Source of the DNA: Ehretia macrophylla
Taxonomy: Eukaryota > Streptophyta > Magnoliopsida > Boraginales > Ehretiaceae
Reading direction: 5' to 3'
Length of the DNA stretch: 64,000 nt
Assembly (NCBI GenBank): GCA_037974665.1
Contig: CM075780.1
Span: 4,002,501 to 4,066,500, forward strand
Part shown: positions 49,589 through 59,844 of the stretch, piece by piece
How the letters are laid out: every line of letters starts with the position of its first letter
Position numbering within the stretch: the stretch's first letter is position 1
The notes under the pieces: generated by a model
What the model was told of the DNA's origin: nothing
The model's database searches: none
What the model saw: only the letters and a program-made list of their open reading frames with translations
Translations under genes and position numbers: made by a program

Positions 49589-50143
49589 TTTTCAATTTTT
49601 TTTGCCCTGGTTAGGGTTGCCAAGATACTTTATCCACCAAATCTCTATTACCGAATCCCATGAAACATTGGGTAGAGAACTTCACTTCACGTAGTGGCTG
49701 GCCCGCAAACCGAGGGTGTAGGGTTTATGACCAGGTCTCCGTCGCTCCGGTGCCCATAACTTTTGATTCGTAAAGAGTTACGCGGCGCACAGCATACCGT
49801 TGCAAAACTCTCTGAGAGCTCTACGATGGCGGCAGCCAGCTTCCTCGCTGTGCCCATTTTTTAGGCCCAAAATCGAACGTTTTCATCAGTTTCAGGCCAC
49901 TTTTCTTCTTTTGCTCTATTTTTCCGTCTTGGATCATACGTTATGAACTGTTAAAAGGACGACAACCTGACTCGCTGGATATCAGAGGGCCTTACAACGT
50001 GTCAATATAACGTCTTGCGAGGATGCTGCATTGTTGAAGTGGATGGGTTGTCGTTATGCCCATTGGGCTTTTTGAATGGGCCATCTCTCTAGGCTGGGAC
50101 TGTGAACCGTTAACACATATAAGAATTATGCCCTCAACATGAC

Positions 50144-50263
50144 GGGTGCGATCATACCAGCACTAATGCACCGGATCCCATCAGAACTCCGATGTTAAGC
50201 GTGCTTGGGCGAGAGTAGTACTAGGATGGTTGACCCCTTGGGAAGTCCTTGTGTTGCACCCCC
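50144..50263 (+). rRNA. 5S rRNA gene copy 58
   Basis: Full 120 nt. A50T (box A), G87T (box C), C95T and C107T. Confidence 0.95.
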
Positions 50264-50820
50264 TTTTCAATTTTTTTTGCCCTGGTTAGGGTTGCCAAGA
50301 TACTTTATCCACCAAATCTATATTACTGAATCCCACGGAACATTGGGCAAGACAACTTCGTTTCACGTAAATGCTGGGCCCACAAACCGAGGGCGTAGAG
50401 TTTGTGACCAGGTCTCCGTCGCTCCGGTGCCCATAACTTTTGATTCGTAAGGAGTTACGCGGCGCACAGCATACCATTGCAAAGCTCTCTGAGAGTTCTA
50501 CGACGAGGGCAACCAGCATGCTCGTTGTGCCCGTTTTTAGAGCCCAAAATCGAACGTTTTCATCAGTTTCAGGCCACTTTTCTTCTTTTGCTCTGTTTTT
50601 CCATCCCGGATCGTACGTCGTGAACTGTTAAAAGGATGACAACCTGACTCGCGGGACATCAGAGGGCACTACAACATGTCGATATAACGTCTTGCGAGGA
50701 TGCTACGTTGTTGAAGTGGATGGGTTGTCGTTAAGCCGATTGGGCCTTTTGAATGGGCCATCTATCTAGGCTAGGACTGTGAACCGTTAACACATATAGG
50801 AATTGTGCCCTCAACATGAC

Positions 50821-50940
50821 GGGTACGATCATACCAGAACTAATGCACCGGATCCCATCAGAACTCTGAAGTTTAGCGTGCTTGGGCGAGAGTAGTACTA
50901 GGATGGGTGACCCCTTGGGAAGTCCTAGTGTTGCACCCCC
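50821..50940 (+). rRNA. 5S rRNA gene copy 59
   Basis: Full 120 nt. G5A, C18A, C47T, A54T (box A), C95T and C107A. Its spacer carries the second solo LTR, 195 nt past the gene end. Confidence 0.94.
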
Positions 50941-51130
50941 TTTTCAATTTTTTTTTGCCCTGGTTAGGGTTGCCAAGATACTTTATCCACCAAATCTCTA
51001 TTACTGAATCACATGGAACATTGGGCAAGACAACTTCGTTTCACGTAGAGGCAGGGCCCTCAAACCTAGGGCGTAGGGTTTGTGGCTAGGTCTCTGTCGC
51101 TCCGGTGCCCATAACTTTTGATCCGTAAGG

Positions 51131-51135
51131 AGTTA
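51131..51135. other. Target-site duplication AGTTA, left of solo LTR B
   Basis: AGTTA, repeated at 54870-54874. Confidence 0.85.
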
Positions 51136-51144
51136 TGTGAGGCC

Positions 51145-51540
51145 CGACCCTGAATAACGTGTCCTACCTCGATTTGTGCGCCTTAGACCTAAAATTAAAT
51201 GACCGACCTTAGATTACGTGTCTTGTCTTGGTTTTCGTGCATACCTCGTCATACGTGCCTTGACCTAGAATAGTGTGCCCTAATCCTCGATTCATGTGCA
51301 GTACCTAGAAATACGTGCCCTGACCTCGATGTACGTGCATTACCTCGTTTCGTGTGCCCTAACCTTGAACTGCGTACCTTAACCTAGATATAGAGTCATG
51401 CCTTGATTTTTGTGCATTTGCATTAGAATCCGTGCATTTATCTTGAAGTACGTGCATTAGTCTTGAAGTTCGTGTCTTACCTCGTAGTTCGTGTCTACCT
51501 CGTAATTCGTGCCCTAGACCTAGGAATCCGTGCCACCACG
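51145..51540 (+). repeat. Degenerate short tandem repeats in LTR B
   Basis: Loose repeats of phrases such as ACCTCGATTTGTGTGCC and CGTGCCCTAACCT, roughly 20-25 bp each and much drifted, at the start of the LTR. Confidence 0.7.
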
Positions 51541-53740
51541 TTGATCAAGAAAGAATCCTACACAAAGCACTTGACACTAAAATAATCCTACACAATCCAC
51601 TAACCAATATTATATTCCTAATTCAAATTCTCTACAAACTCCACTAACAATAAAATAATACTAAACTATTCCTACATTTCCCACTAACTATTATTCTATT
51701 CATAATTCAACTCATCAACAAACATTCCTATATTTTATTCTATCGAGATTCCCTAATTCCCCAACATTCCTATGACAATTCTAATGACACAAATGCATAA
51801 AGAATTATTCCTAGACAAACTATGACAAACACTTAGCACAGTGCATAAAAAAATGCTCAAAACCACCTAAATCCTCTACCTTGCTCAACCAAACCACCTT
51901 TGCCCATGCTAAACATTTTAAAATCACACATTGAAGACACAAAAATCAGAATTTAATGGACCAAGGCCGACCAAGTGCTTGAATAATGCAAAAGCCTTCA
52001 TTTTTTTGTCATTTCTTCTTTCCTCTCACATTTTCTCTCTCTCCCTCTCATTCTCTCTCTCCATTTCGGTTTTGGCTGAGTTCTCTCCACCTATTAGCTC
52101 ATATTCATCATCCTAAGGTGCATCAAGACAAACCACAAGTAAAGAAACTCACCCAAGCAAGCTAGGATGCAAGAAACACACATGCAAGCATTTTGGGTCA
52201 CCATTTTCGGCCTAGGTAAGTTTTCTTGGCTTCCATTTCTTTTCTTCTTGTTCTAACCTCATGCATGTGCTAAGAGATTGATCACTAGGCTAGGAAAAAT
52301 AGAGAAACCAAGTTGGAATCTCGGCTAAACAAGAAGAAGAAGATATTTGAAGCTTCAACAAGTTTTTGTGCATCTTTGTGGTTGATTGCTAAGGTGAGGG
52401 TTAAAACCTTTTGAAAACTCTTCAAAAAATTCACATGCATGCTCATAAATGTGTGTATTTGCTTCTGTACTTGAGCTATATGGTCGTTCATAAGCTTAAA
52501 CAACCATGCATGGCAAGATCTTGGCTTGAAAATGATGCTAGGTGAAGTCGAAATTGTTGACAGCTCTCTGACCAGTCTGTTCGAGGTAAGTTTAGCTAGG
52601 CAAATGATATTGAAAATGCATGAAAATTTGTAGGTGACTAATTTGGACAGTTTTGAACAATTTTCCCAGAAATAGGCAGAAGCGAATTTGGATTCTAAGG
52701 TCCTCAAAATGGCAAATCTTTAAAATGTGACCAAATCTGGAAATCTGGAAAAATGAAGCAGGTTTTGGCAGATGCACGGACTTTGTGGAACGAACCATAT
52801 TTGACTGAGTAAATAATGTCCAAAATGCATGAAATTTGGTATCCTGATATATTTTTCAGTTCTGGACAATTTTGTCAGAAATAGACCAAGGCTAAAACTG
52901 AAACTAAGGACCTCAAAAACGTCAATTTATGAAAAGTGTGCAAATCTGGACAGTTTTGTGCTATTCCACTGTTTCGGCTATATCTAATGATCCCGAATTC
53001 CAATTGATGCAAGGTTTGTTTCTGATTTTAGTTAACTTCTTAAGATTTAATTTGACATCTTATTCACTGAATTTGGAGATTTTTTGATTATCCTACTGAT
53101 TGTGAGAAAACAGCCTATTGCAGTAAGGGTTTCACTTAGTATTATGCTTAGAAAAAAAAAATTGTTGTGGCTTCTCTTGTTGAATTAAATGCTTGGGATT
53201 GTAGCTTCGGGATGTTGTGTGGACTGTTTTGAATGTTTGAGGATGTTGAATTAAATGATGCATGGTTTGAGATTGACTTTGAGTTGGGTTGAGGCTCAAA
53301 TTGCATGAATATACACGAAATGGAAACCCTAATGACTAGGTAGTTTTGATAAGTGTTGATCATTTGGATGTTGTGTGGAAATTATATGCTTAGTGGGCTG
53401 CCCGTAAATGTCTTATAACTTCAAATGTGATTTTGACCATTGCATGTTGTCAAATAAGCTTTTCTTGCAACCGAACCCACGTAGATGTTGTTACATGTTG
53501 AATAATCGTATCACTTGATTACATGGACTTCGAAATGAGCTATATGGCTTGACTTGCATGTGTTACATGGCTGCCCGTTTAATGATTATATGACTCTATA
53601 TCTCTTTCAAGTGAAATTACTTGTCTTATCGTGCCTTGTTTGATTACTTGACAACGTGCGATCTTATAACTGCTCGGAGGCGACCTACTTTGTTGTCCTC
53701 CTAATGTGATATGTTAAATGTTATAAATGTGCATTGTATA

Positions 53741-53906
53741 CGAGGTTGCAACCTTTCATTGTGGCATGGTAGCGTTTCATGAACGCCGGGCGGCATAGGG
53801 CTTGCCGGTGCTCCCGTGACTACCATGGTCCAATTCCCTCTCTCGCTTGGCATTCCACCCTCGGAGAGTTGGGTCGTAGGTTTCGGGGTACATCCGGAGT
53901 ACACCC
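53741..53906 (+). other. Conserved LTR core block, in LTR B
   Basis: Nearly the same as 58481-58646. Pairing arms CTCTC...GAGAG around CGCTTGGCATTCCACCCTCG suggest local RNA structure. The antisense strand is open through the block. Confidence 0.8.
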
Positions 53907-54869
53907 AATTGGGAGCGATAAGTGGATTATTGAAGTCGGCCGCAACAATTGTATCGAAATTGAAATTGAGAGCAACTGCTCACCGTATCCTCGAAATGAT
54001 TGGTAAATGTATCTGTTACTCGATTTGTTTCATATATTTGCGTACCTTATTATTTGTAATACGTGACATGTTTTCAAAAAGAGTTTTCATAAATTGAACC
54101 GGAAAATGAGCTTCAAAACATATTTCTCGTTCCCCCTCGCTGAGTTCATAAGGACTCACCCTATTTTTTATCACAGGTGAAGAAGAACAGGTACAGGAAC
54201 CCGAGGACAACGTGCCTATCGATGATTCGTTGGAGTGATTGCCTGTCCCTACGTGCTTTTGTTCTTTGCCTGAAAGTGGTTTCTATATGGATGTTGTGTT
54301 TGATTGAAAACTATTCATTTTATTGATGTAAATGACCCCGTTGTAATTTGGGTCTAATTCTGGGATTGTACTACCTATAGCCGGACGAACTTTTATTTGG
54401 TGGTTTGCTTTCGTTTTCTTAATTGGTAGTTATCGTAGGCATTCAAACCACTAGATGAACAATCAACTAAGTTAATTCTATCTAATTTCACTTAGGTGCT
54501 CACTTGCAAACTAAAGGATAATAGGTACTTGCATGATAGGAAATTGATAAATAAACGGAACATAATTATTATGTTAGGCTTATTAACCAAACAAGACCTT
54601 CAAGATAAACTAGTAGGCAAATCGGTTGGTGACAAATAGGAGTCCTTAATGGAATTGGGTTAATGATTGGAATAATTGAGGCGTTTAGAGAATTAGGTCA
54701 AACCAAATAGCCCAATTACAGTCATTATGCTGCCGGTTTTCCGAAAAATTTAGGAGTTTAGGCTAAAACGTTAAGTGTTAAATCTTCATAAACAATTAAG
54801 TATGTGATATTACCTGAATGTTTAGTTCACACCCTAGTCTAACCTTATAGGCCGGGTTGGGGCGTGACA

Positions 54870-54874
54870 AGTTA
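54870..54874. other. Target-site duplication AGTTA, right of solo LTR B
   Basis: Identical to 51131-51135; the 5S spacer resumes with CGCGGCGCACAGC. Confidence 0.85.
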
Positions 54875-55237
54875 CGCGGCGCACAGCATACCGTTGCAAA
54901 GCTCTCTGAGAGCTCTACGACGGGGGTAGCTAGCATGCTCGTTGTGCCCCTTTTTGGAGCCCAAAATCGAACGTTTTCATCAGTTTCAGGCCACCTTTCT
55001 TCTTTTTCTCTATTTTTCCATCCCAGATCGTACGTCGTGAACTGTTAAAAGGACAACAACCTGACTCGCGGGATATCAGAGGGCTCTACAACGTGTCGAT
55101 ATAACGTCTTGCAAGCATGCTACGTTGTTGAAGCGGATGGGTTGTCGTTAAGCCCATTGGGCCTTTTGAATGGGCCATCTCTCTAAGCTGGGACTCTGAA
55201 CAGTTAACACATAAAGGAATTGTGCCCTCAACATGAC

Positions 55238-55357
55238 GGGTGCGATCATACCAGCACTAATGCACCGGATCCCATCAGAACTCCGAAGTTAAGCGTGCTT
55301 GGGCGAGAGTAGTACTAGGATAGGTGACCCCTTGGGAAGTCCTCGTGTTGCACCCCC
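55238..55357 (+). rRNA. 5S rRNA gene copy 60
   Basis: Full 120 nt. G85A (box C) and C95T. Confidence 0.96.
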
Positions 55358-55914
55358 TTTTCAATTTTTTTTGCCCTGGTTAGGGTTGCCAAGATACTTT
55401 ATCCACCAAATCTCTATTACTGAATCCCATGGAACATTAGGCAAGACAACTTCGCTTCTTGTAGAGGCTGGGCCCGCAAACCGAGGGCGTAGGGTTTGTG
55501 ACTAGGTCTCCGTCGCTCTGGTGCCCATAACTTTTGATCCATAAGGAGTTACGTGGCACACAGCATACCGTTGCAAAGCTCTCTGAGAGCTCTACGACAG
55601 GGACATCCAGCTTGCTCGCTGTGCGCATTTTTGGAGCCCAAAATTGAACGTTTTCATCAGTTTTAGGCCACTTTTCTTCTTTTGCTCCGTTTTTCCATCC
55701 CGGATCGTACGTCGTGAACTGTTAAAAGGATGACAACCTAACTCACGGGACATCAGAGGGCCCTACAACGTGTCGATATCACGTCTTGCGAGGATGCTGC
55801 GTTGTTGAAGTGGATGGGTTGTCGTTAAGCCTATTGGGCTTTTTGAATGGGCCATCTCTCTAGGCTGGGACTGTGAATTGTTAACACATATAGGAATTGT
55901 GCCCTCAACATGAC

Positions 55915-56034
55915 GGGTGCGATCATACCAGCACTAATGCACCGGATCCCATCAGAACTCCGAAGTTAAGCGTGCTTGGGTGAGAGTAGTACTAGGATGG
56001 GTTACCCCCTGGGACGTCCTCGTGTTGCACCCCT
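55915..56034 (+). rRNA. 5S rRNA gene copy 61
   Basis: Full 120 nt. C67T (IE), G89T (box C), A101C and C120T. The next LTR begins 28 nt past its end. Confidence 0.95.
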
Positions 56035-56074
56035 TTTTCCATTTTTTTTCCCTAGTTAGGGTTGTGAGGTCCGA

Positions 56075-56285
56075 CCCTGATTTACGTGCGTAACCTCGCT
56101 TCGTGTGCCCTAACCTAGATTTGCGTGCCATGACCTAGGTTTAAGAATTGTGTTCATTTTATGTGCCATGCATTGAATTACGTGCATTCATTTAGGGTTG
56201 TGTGCTTTTACTTGAAAAACGTGCGTTCGTCTCGTAGTTCGTGTCCTACCTCGTAGTGCGTGCCCTAGACCTAGGAAAGTGTGCC
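56075..56285 (+). repeat. Degenerate short tandem repeats in the LTR of element C
   Basis: Shorter version of the repeat stretch at 51145-51540, with phrases such as CGTGTGCCCTAACCTAG and CGTGCATTCATTT. Confidence 0.65.
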
Positions 56286-58480
56286 TTCACGCTAATCAAG
56301 AAAGCATCTTACACGGAGCACTAGACTGTTAAACAATCCTACAAAATCCACTATCAATATAATAATCCTAATTCAACTCACTAGAAGACGAAATAGCACC
56401 AAAAGCTAGACATTCTTCATTCTTTATTCCTTATTCTTTTTGCACTTTCAAGACACAATTAATTAATGATCAAAAGTTGACAAAAATTCAGAATTGGAAG
56501 CTAGCTTGGACGACCATACCATAGTGTTTGCACAAGGTTTGAACAATTTTATAATCAACTATGCATGCTTAGACATTCTATGACACAAATGCTTAGAAAA
56601 TTGCTCAAAAACCCTACCATTTGCACACTATTTTTGGCCACATCATTCTTGCCCATCCTAGGAATTTCAAATTGCAGATTGAAGACACAAAATGCTGAAT
56701 TTGGACTGCCCAAGGCCGACCACAACCTCAAAGAAATTGCAAAGCCATCACTTTGTCATATTCTCTCTTTTCCTTCAATTTCTCTCACTTCCCTCTCAAT
56801 TTTCCTCTCTCATTCTCGGCCTTGGCTGAGTTCTTCATCTCCATAGCTTCTCTTCTTCACACCATAGCTAAACCAAGCAAGCCACAAACAAAAGACTTCA
56901 ACCGAGCTAGCTAAGAAGTGAAAATCACACTTGCATGTGCATTGAAGACTCCATTCGGCCTAGGTAAGCTTCTAGGCTTCCATTTCTTTTCTTCAAGCCC
57001 TAACTATATGCATGTACTAAGAGATTGATCACTAAGCTAGGAAAAATAGAGAAAAGCTAGTTGGGTTTTCGGCTAAGCAAGGAGAGGAAGAAAGTTGAGC
57101 TTCAACAAGGTTTTGAGCATCTTTGTGGTTGATTGCTAAGGTGAGGGTTAAAACCTTTTGAAAACTCTTCAAAAATTCACATGCATGTTCATAAATGTTT
57201 ATATTTGCTTCTGTACTTGAGCTATATGGTCGTTCATAAGCTTAAACAACCATGCATTGCAAGATCTTGGCTTGAAAATGATGCTAGGTGAAGTCGAAAT
57301 TGTTGACAGCTCTCTGACCAGTCTTTTCGAGGTACGTTTAGCAAGGAAAATGATGTTGAAAATGCTTGAAAATTGGTAGGTGACTAGTTTGGACAGTTTT
57401 GAACATTTTTCCCACAAATAGGCCGAAGCAAAGTTTGATTCTAATGTCCTCAAAATGGCAAATCTTTAAAATGTGTCCAAATCTGGAAATCTGGAAAAAT
57501 GAAGCAGGTTTTGGCAGATGCACTGACCTTGTGGAACAAACCATATTTGACTTAGTAAATGATGTCCAAAATTCATGAAAGTTGGTCTGACGCTATATTT
57601 TTCAGTTCTGGACAATTTTGTCAGAAATGGACCAAGGCTAAAACTGATCCTAAGGATCTCAAAAGCGTCACTTTCTGAAAAGTGTACAAATCTGGACAGT
57701 TTTGTGCTATCTCACTGTTCCGGCTATAACTAATGATTCCGAACTCCAATTGATGCAAGGTTTGTTTCTGATTTTAGTTAACTCCTTAAGATTTAATTTG
57801 AAATCTTATTCACTGGATTTGGAGATTGTTTGATTATTCTATTGATTGTGAGAATACAGCCTATTGCAGTAAGGGTTTCACTTAATGTGGTACTTAGAAA
57901 AATTGTGGTGACTTCTCTTGTTGAATTAAATGCTTGGGATTGTAGCTTCGGGATGTTGTGTGGACTGTTTTGAATGTTTGAGGATGTTGAATTAAATGAT
58001 GCATGGTTTGAGATTGACTTTGAGTTGGGTTGAGGCTCAAATTGCATGAATATACACGAAATGGAAACCCTAATGACTAGGTAGTTTTGCTAAGTGTTGA
58101 TCATTTGGATATTGTGTGGGAATTATATGGTTAGTGGGCTGCCCGTAAATGTCTTATAACTTCAAATGTGATTTGGACCATTGCATGTTGTCAAATAAGC
58201 TTTTCTTGCAACCGTACCCACGTAAATGTTGTTGCATGTTGAATATTCGTATCACTTGATTACGTGAACTTCGAAATGAGTTATATGGCTTGACTTGCAT
58301 GTGTTACATGGCTGCCCGTTTAATGTTCATATGACTCCATATGCTTTTCAAGTGAAATTATTTGTCTTATCGTGCCTTGTTTGATTACTTGACAACGTGC
58401 GATCTTATAATTGCTCGGAGGCGACCTACTTTGTTGTCCTCCTAATGTGATATGTTAAATGTTATAAATTTGCACTGCAT

Positions 58481-58646
58481 ACGAGGTTGCAACCTTTCAT
58501 TGTGGCATGGTAGCGTTTCACGAACGTCGGGCGGCATAGGGCTTGCCGGTGCTCCCGTGACTACCATGGTCCAATTCCCTCTCTCGCTTGGCATTCCACC
58601 CTCGGAGAGTTGGGTCGTAGGTTTCGGGGTACATCCGGAGTACATC
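58481..58646 (+). other. Conserved LTR core block, in the LTR of element C
   Basis: Same motif order as the other three blocks: GTTGCAACCT, TAGCGTTTCACGAACG, GGGCGGCATAGGGCTT, CCTCGGAGAGTTGGGTCG, then ACATCCGGAGTAC. Confidence 0.8.
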
Positions 58647-59596
58647 CATTTGGGTGCGATAAGTGGATTATTGAAGTCGGCCGCACCAAATGAATCGAAA
58701 TTGATATTGAGAGCAAATGCTCACCGTATCCTTGAAATGATTGGTAAATGTATTTGTTACTCGATTTGTTTCATATATTTGCGTACCTTATTATTGGTAA
58801 TACGTGACATGTTTTCAAAAGGAGTTCTCATAATTGAACCAGAAAATGAGTTTCAAAACGTATTTCTCGTTTCCCCTTCGCTGAGTTCATAAGGACTCAC
58901 CCTATTTTTCATCACAGGTGAAGAAGAACAGGTACAGGTACCCGAGGACAATGTGCCTAATGATGAACCCCTGGAGTGATTGCCTGTCATTGTTGTTTTG
59001 CTTGAACGTGACTACTTGTGAACTTTATGTTACTTGAAGACTATTTCCTTTTATGTTGCTCGATGTCGTGATGTAAAAGACCCCTGTTGTAATTTGGGGT
59101 CTAATTTTGGTTTGTACTTATATTAAATAAACTGATACTAGACATTACTATGATCGTTATGCTTTTTTTACCGCTAGTATTATCATAGGTTATGATGCAT
59201 TAGTAAGGACTTAGTAAATGAATTTATCCAATCTTAAACAGGTATATTTTGAAATGAGGTCAAACAAACAAACGAGACATAGTATCATGCTAGGTTATAA
59301 ATCAAACGGGACGTCGAAATAACCAATAAACAATTCAATTGATGTTAAAATAGTAAACTTAGTTGGAAATGGAATTGAGATGGTAAATTTTGAGGTGTTT
59401 AGAGAACTAGGTCAAACCAAAGAGCCCAATTACAGCCGTTATGCTGCCGGTTTTCTGAAAAAATTTTAGAGTCTAGGATAAAACATTAAGTGCTAAACCT
59501 CCTTGAACGATTAAGTACTTGAAAGGACTTGAATGTTTAGATCACACCCTAGTCTAACCTTTATAGGCCGGGTTAGGGCGTGACACCTTAGAAGAA

Positions 59597-59608
59597 TTGT
59601 ATCAGAGC
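59597..59608 (+). other. Primer-binding site, initiator tRNA-Met type
   Basis: TTGTATCAGAGC, 11 nt after the 5' LTR, matches TGGTATCAGAGC (complement of the plant initiator tRNA-Met 3' end) but for a missing G. This primer is usual for plant LTR retrotransposons. Confidence 0.75.
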
Positions 59609-59844
59609 TTAGATTGCTTAAGCCGGGTTTAACTCTCGGACCATGGGTAGAGCCCTAAGATAATTAGGATGACTTTTCTATGTGTTATTGTGTGATAAAT
59701 GTGCCTTCTATGTTCTACGTGCTTAAGTGACTTACATGCCTTAAATGTTTTTAGAATTGTACCTATATTATGTTGTATATCTTATGCATTAGATTCTTAA
59801 TTGTCATATTTCAATAAATTTTACATCGTAATTTGTGCCTATAG

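Larger units (their letters stand above)
39907..51135 (+). repeat. 5S rDNA tandem array, segment III
   Basis: Seventeen 5S units. It resumes directly after a 3' LTR at GTTAAGCCCATTGGG, about 91 nt before the next gene, so the first unit is partial. Spacing is 675-678 bp. It ends 315 nt into the unit begun at 50821, where the second solo LTR is inserted. Two-unit blocks recur inside it at offsets of about 3382 bp and 4060 bp. Confidence 0.97.
51136..54869 (+). mobile_element. Solo LTR B, Ty3/gypsy (Tekay/Del-like) family
   Basis: A 3734-bp LTR starting TGTGAGGCCC and ending GGCGTGACA, with AGTTA at 51131-51135 and 54870-54874 as its 5-bp target duplication. It interrupts one 5S spacer (315 + 363 nt makes one 678-bp unit). 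Parts: short degenerate repeats 51145-51540; pyrimidine-rich stretch 52008-52068; conserved core 53741-53906; second conserved block 54132-54186. It is a close relative, in opposite orientation, of the solo LTR at 4843-8499. No gag or pol is present. Confidence 0.92.
54870..56062 (+). repeat. 5S rDNA tandem array, segment IV
   Basis: Two 5S units between two related LTRs. The 363 nt before the gene at 55238 completes the unit interrupted at 51135 (315 + 363 = 678 bp). The segment ends 28 nt after the gene at 55915, where the LTR of the last element begins. Confidence 0.97.
56063..59585 (+). repeat. 5' LTR of element C
   Basis: 3523 bp, TGTGAGGTCC to GGGCGTGACA. Parts match the solo LTRs in order: degenerate repeats 56075-56285, pyrimidine-rich stretch near 56753-56820, conserved core 58481-58646 and second block 58871-58927. 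From about 57000 to 58980 it is very similar to 52260-54240 by eye, with only a few per cent mismatch; its first kilobase and the stretch 58980-59200 are more diverged, which marks a sister subfamily. Confidence 0.9.

Noticed and set aside
56565-56846. A 93-codon open frame in the LTR at 56063
   Set aside because: It runs into the pyrimidine-rich stretch, giving an S/L/P-rich tail, and is not kept in the sister LTRs.
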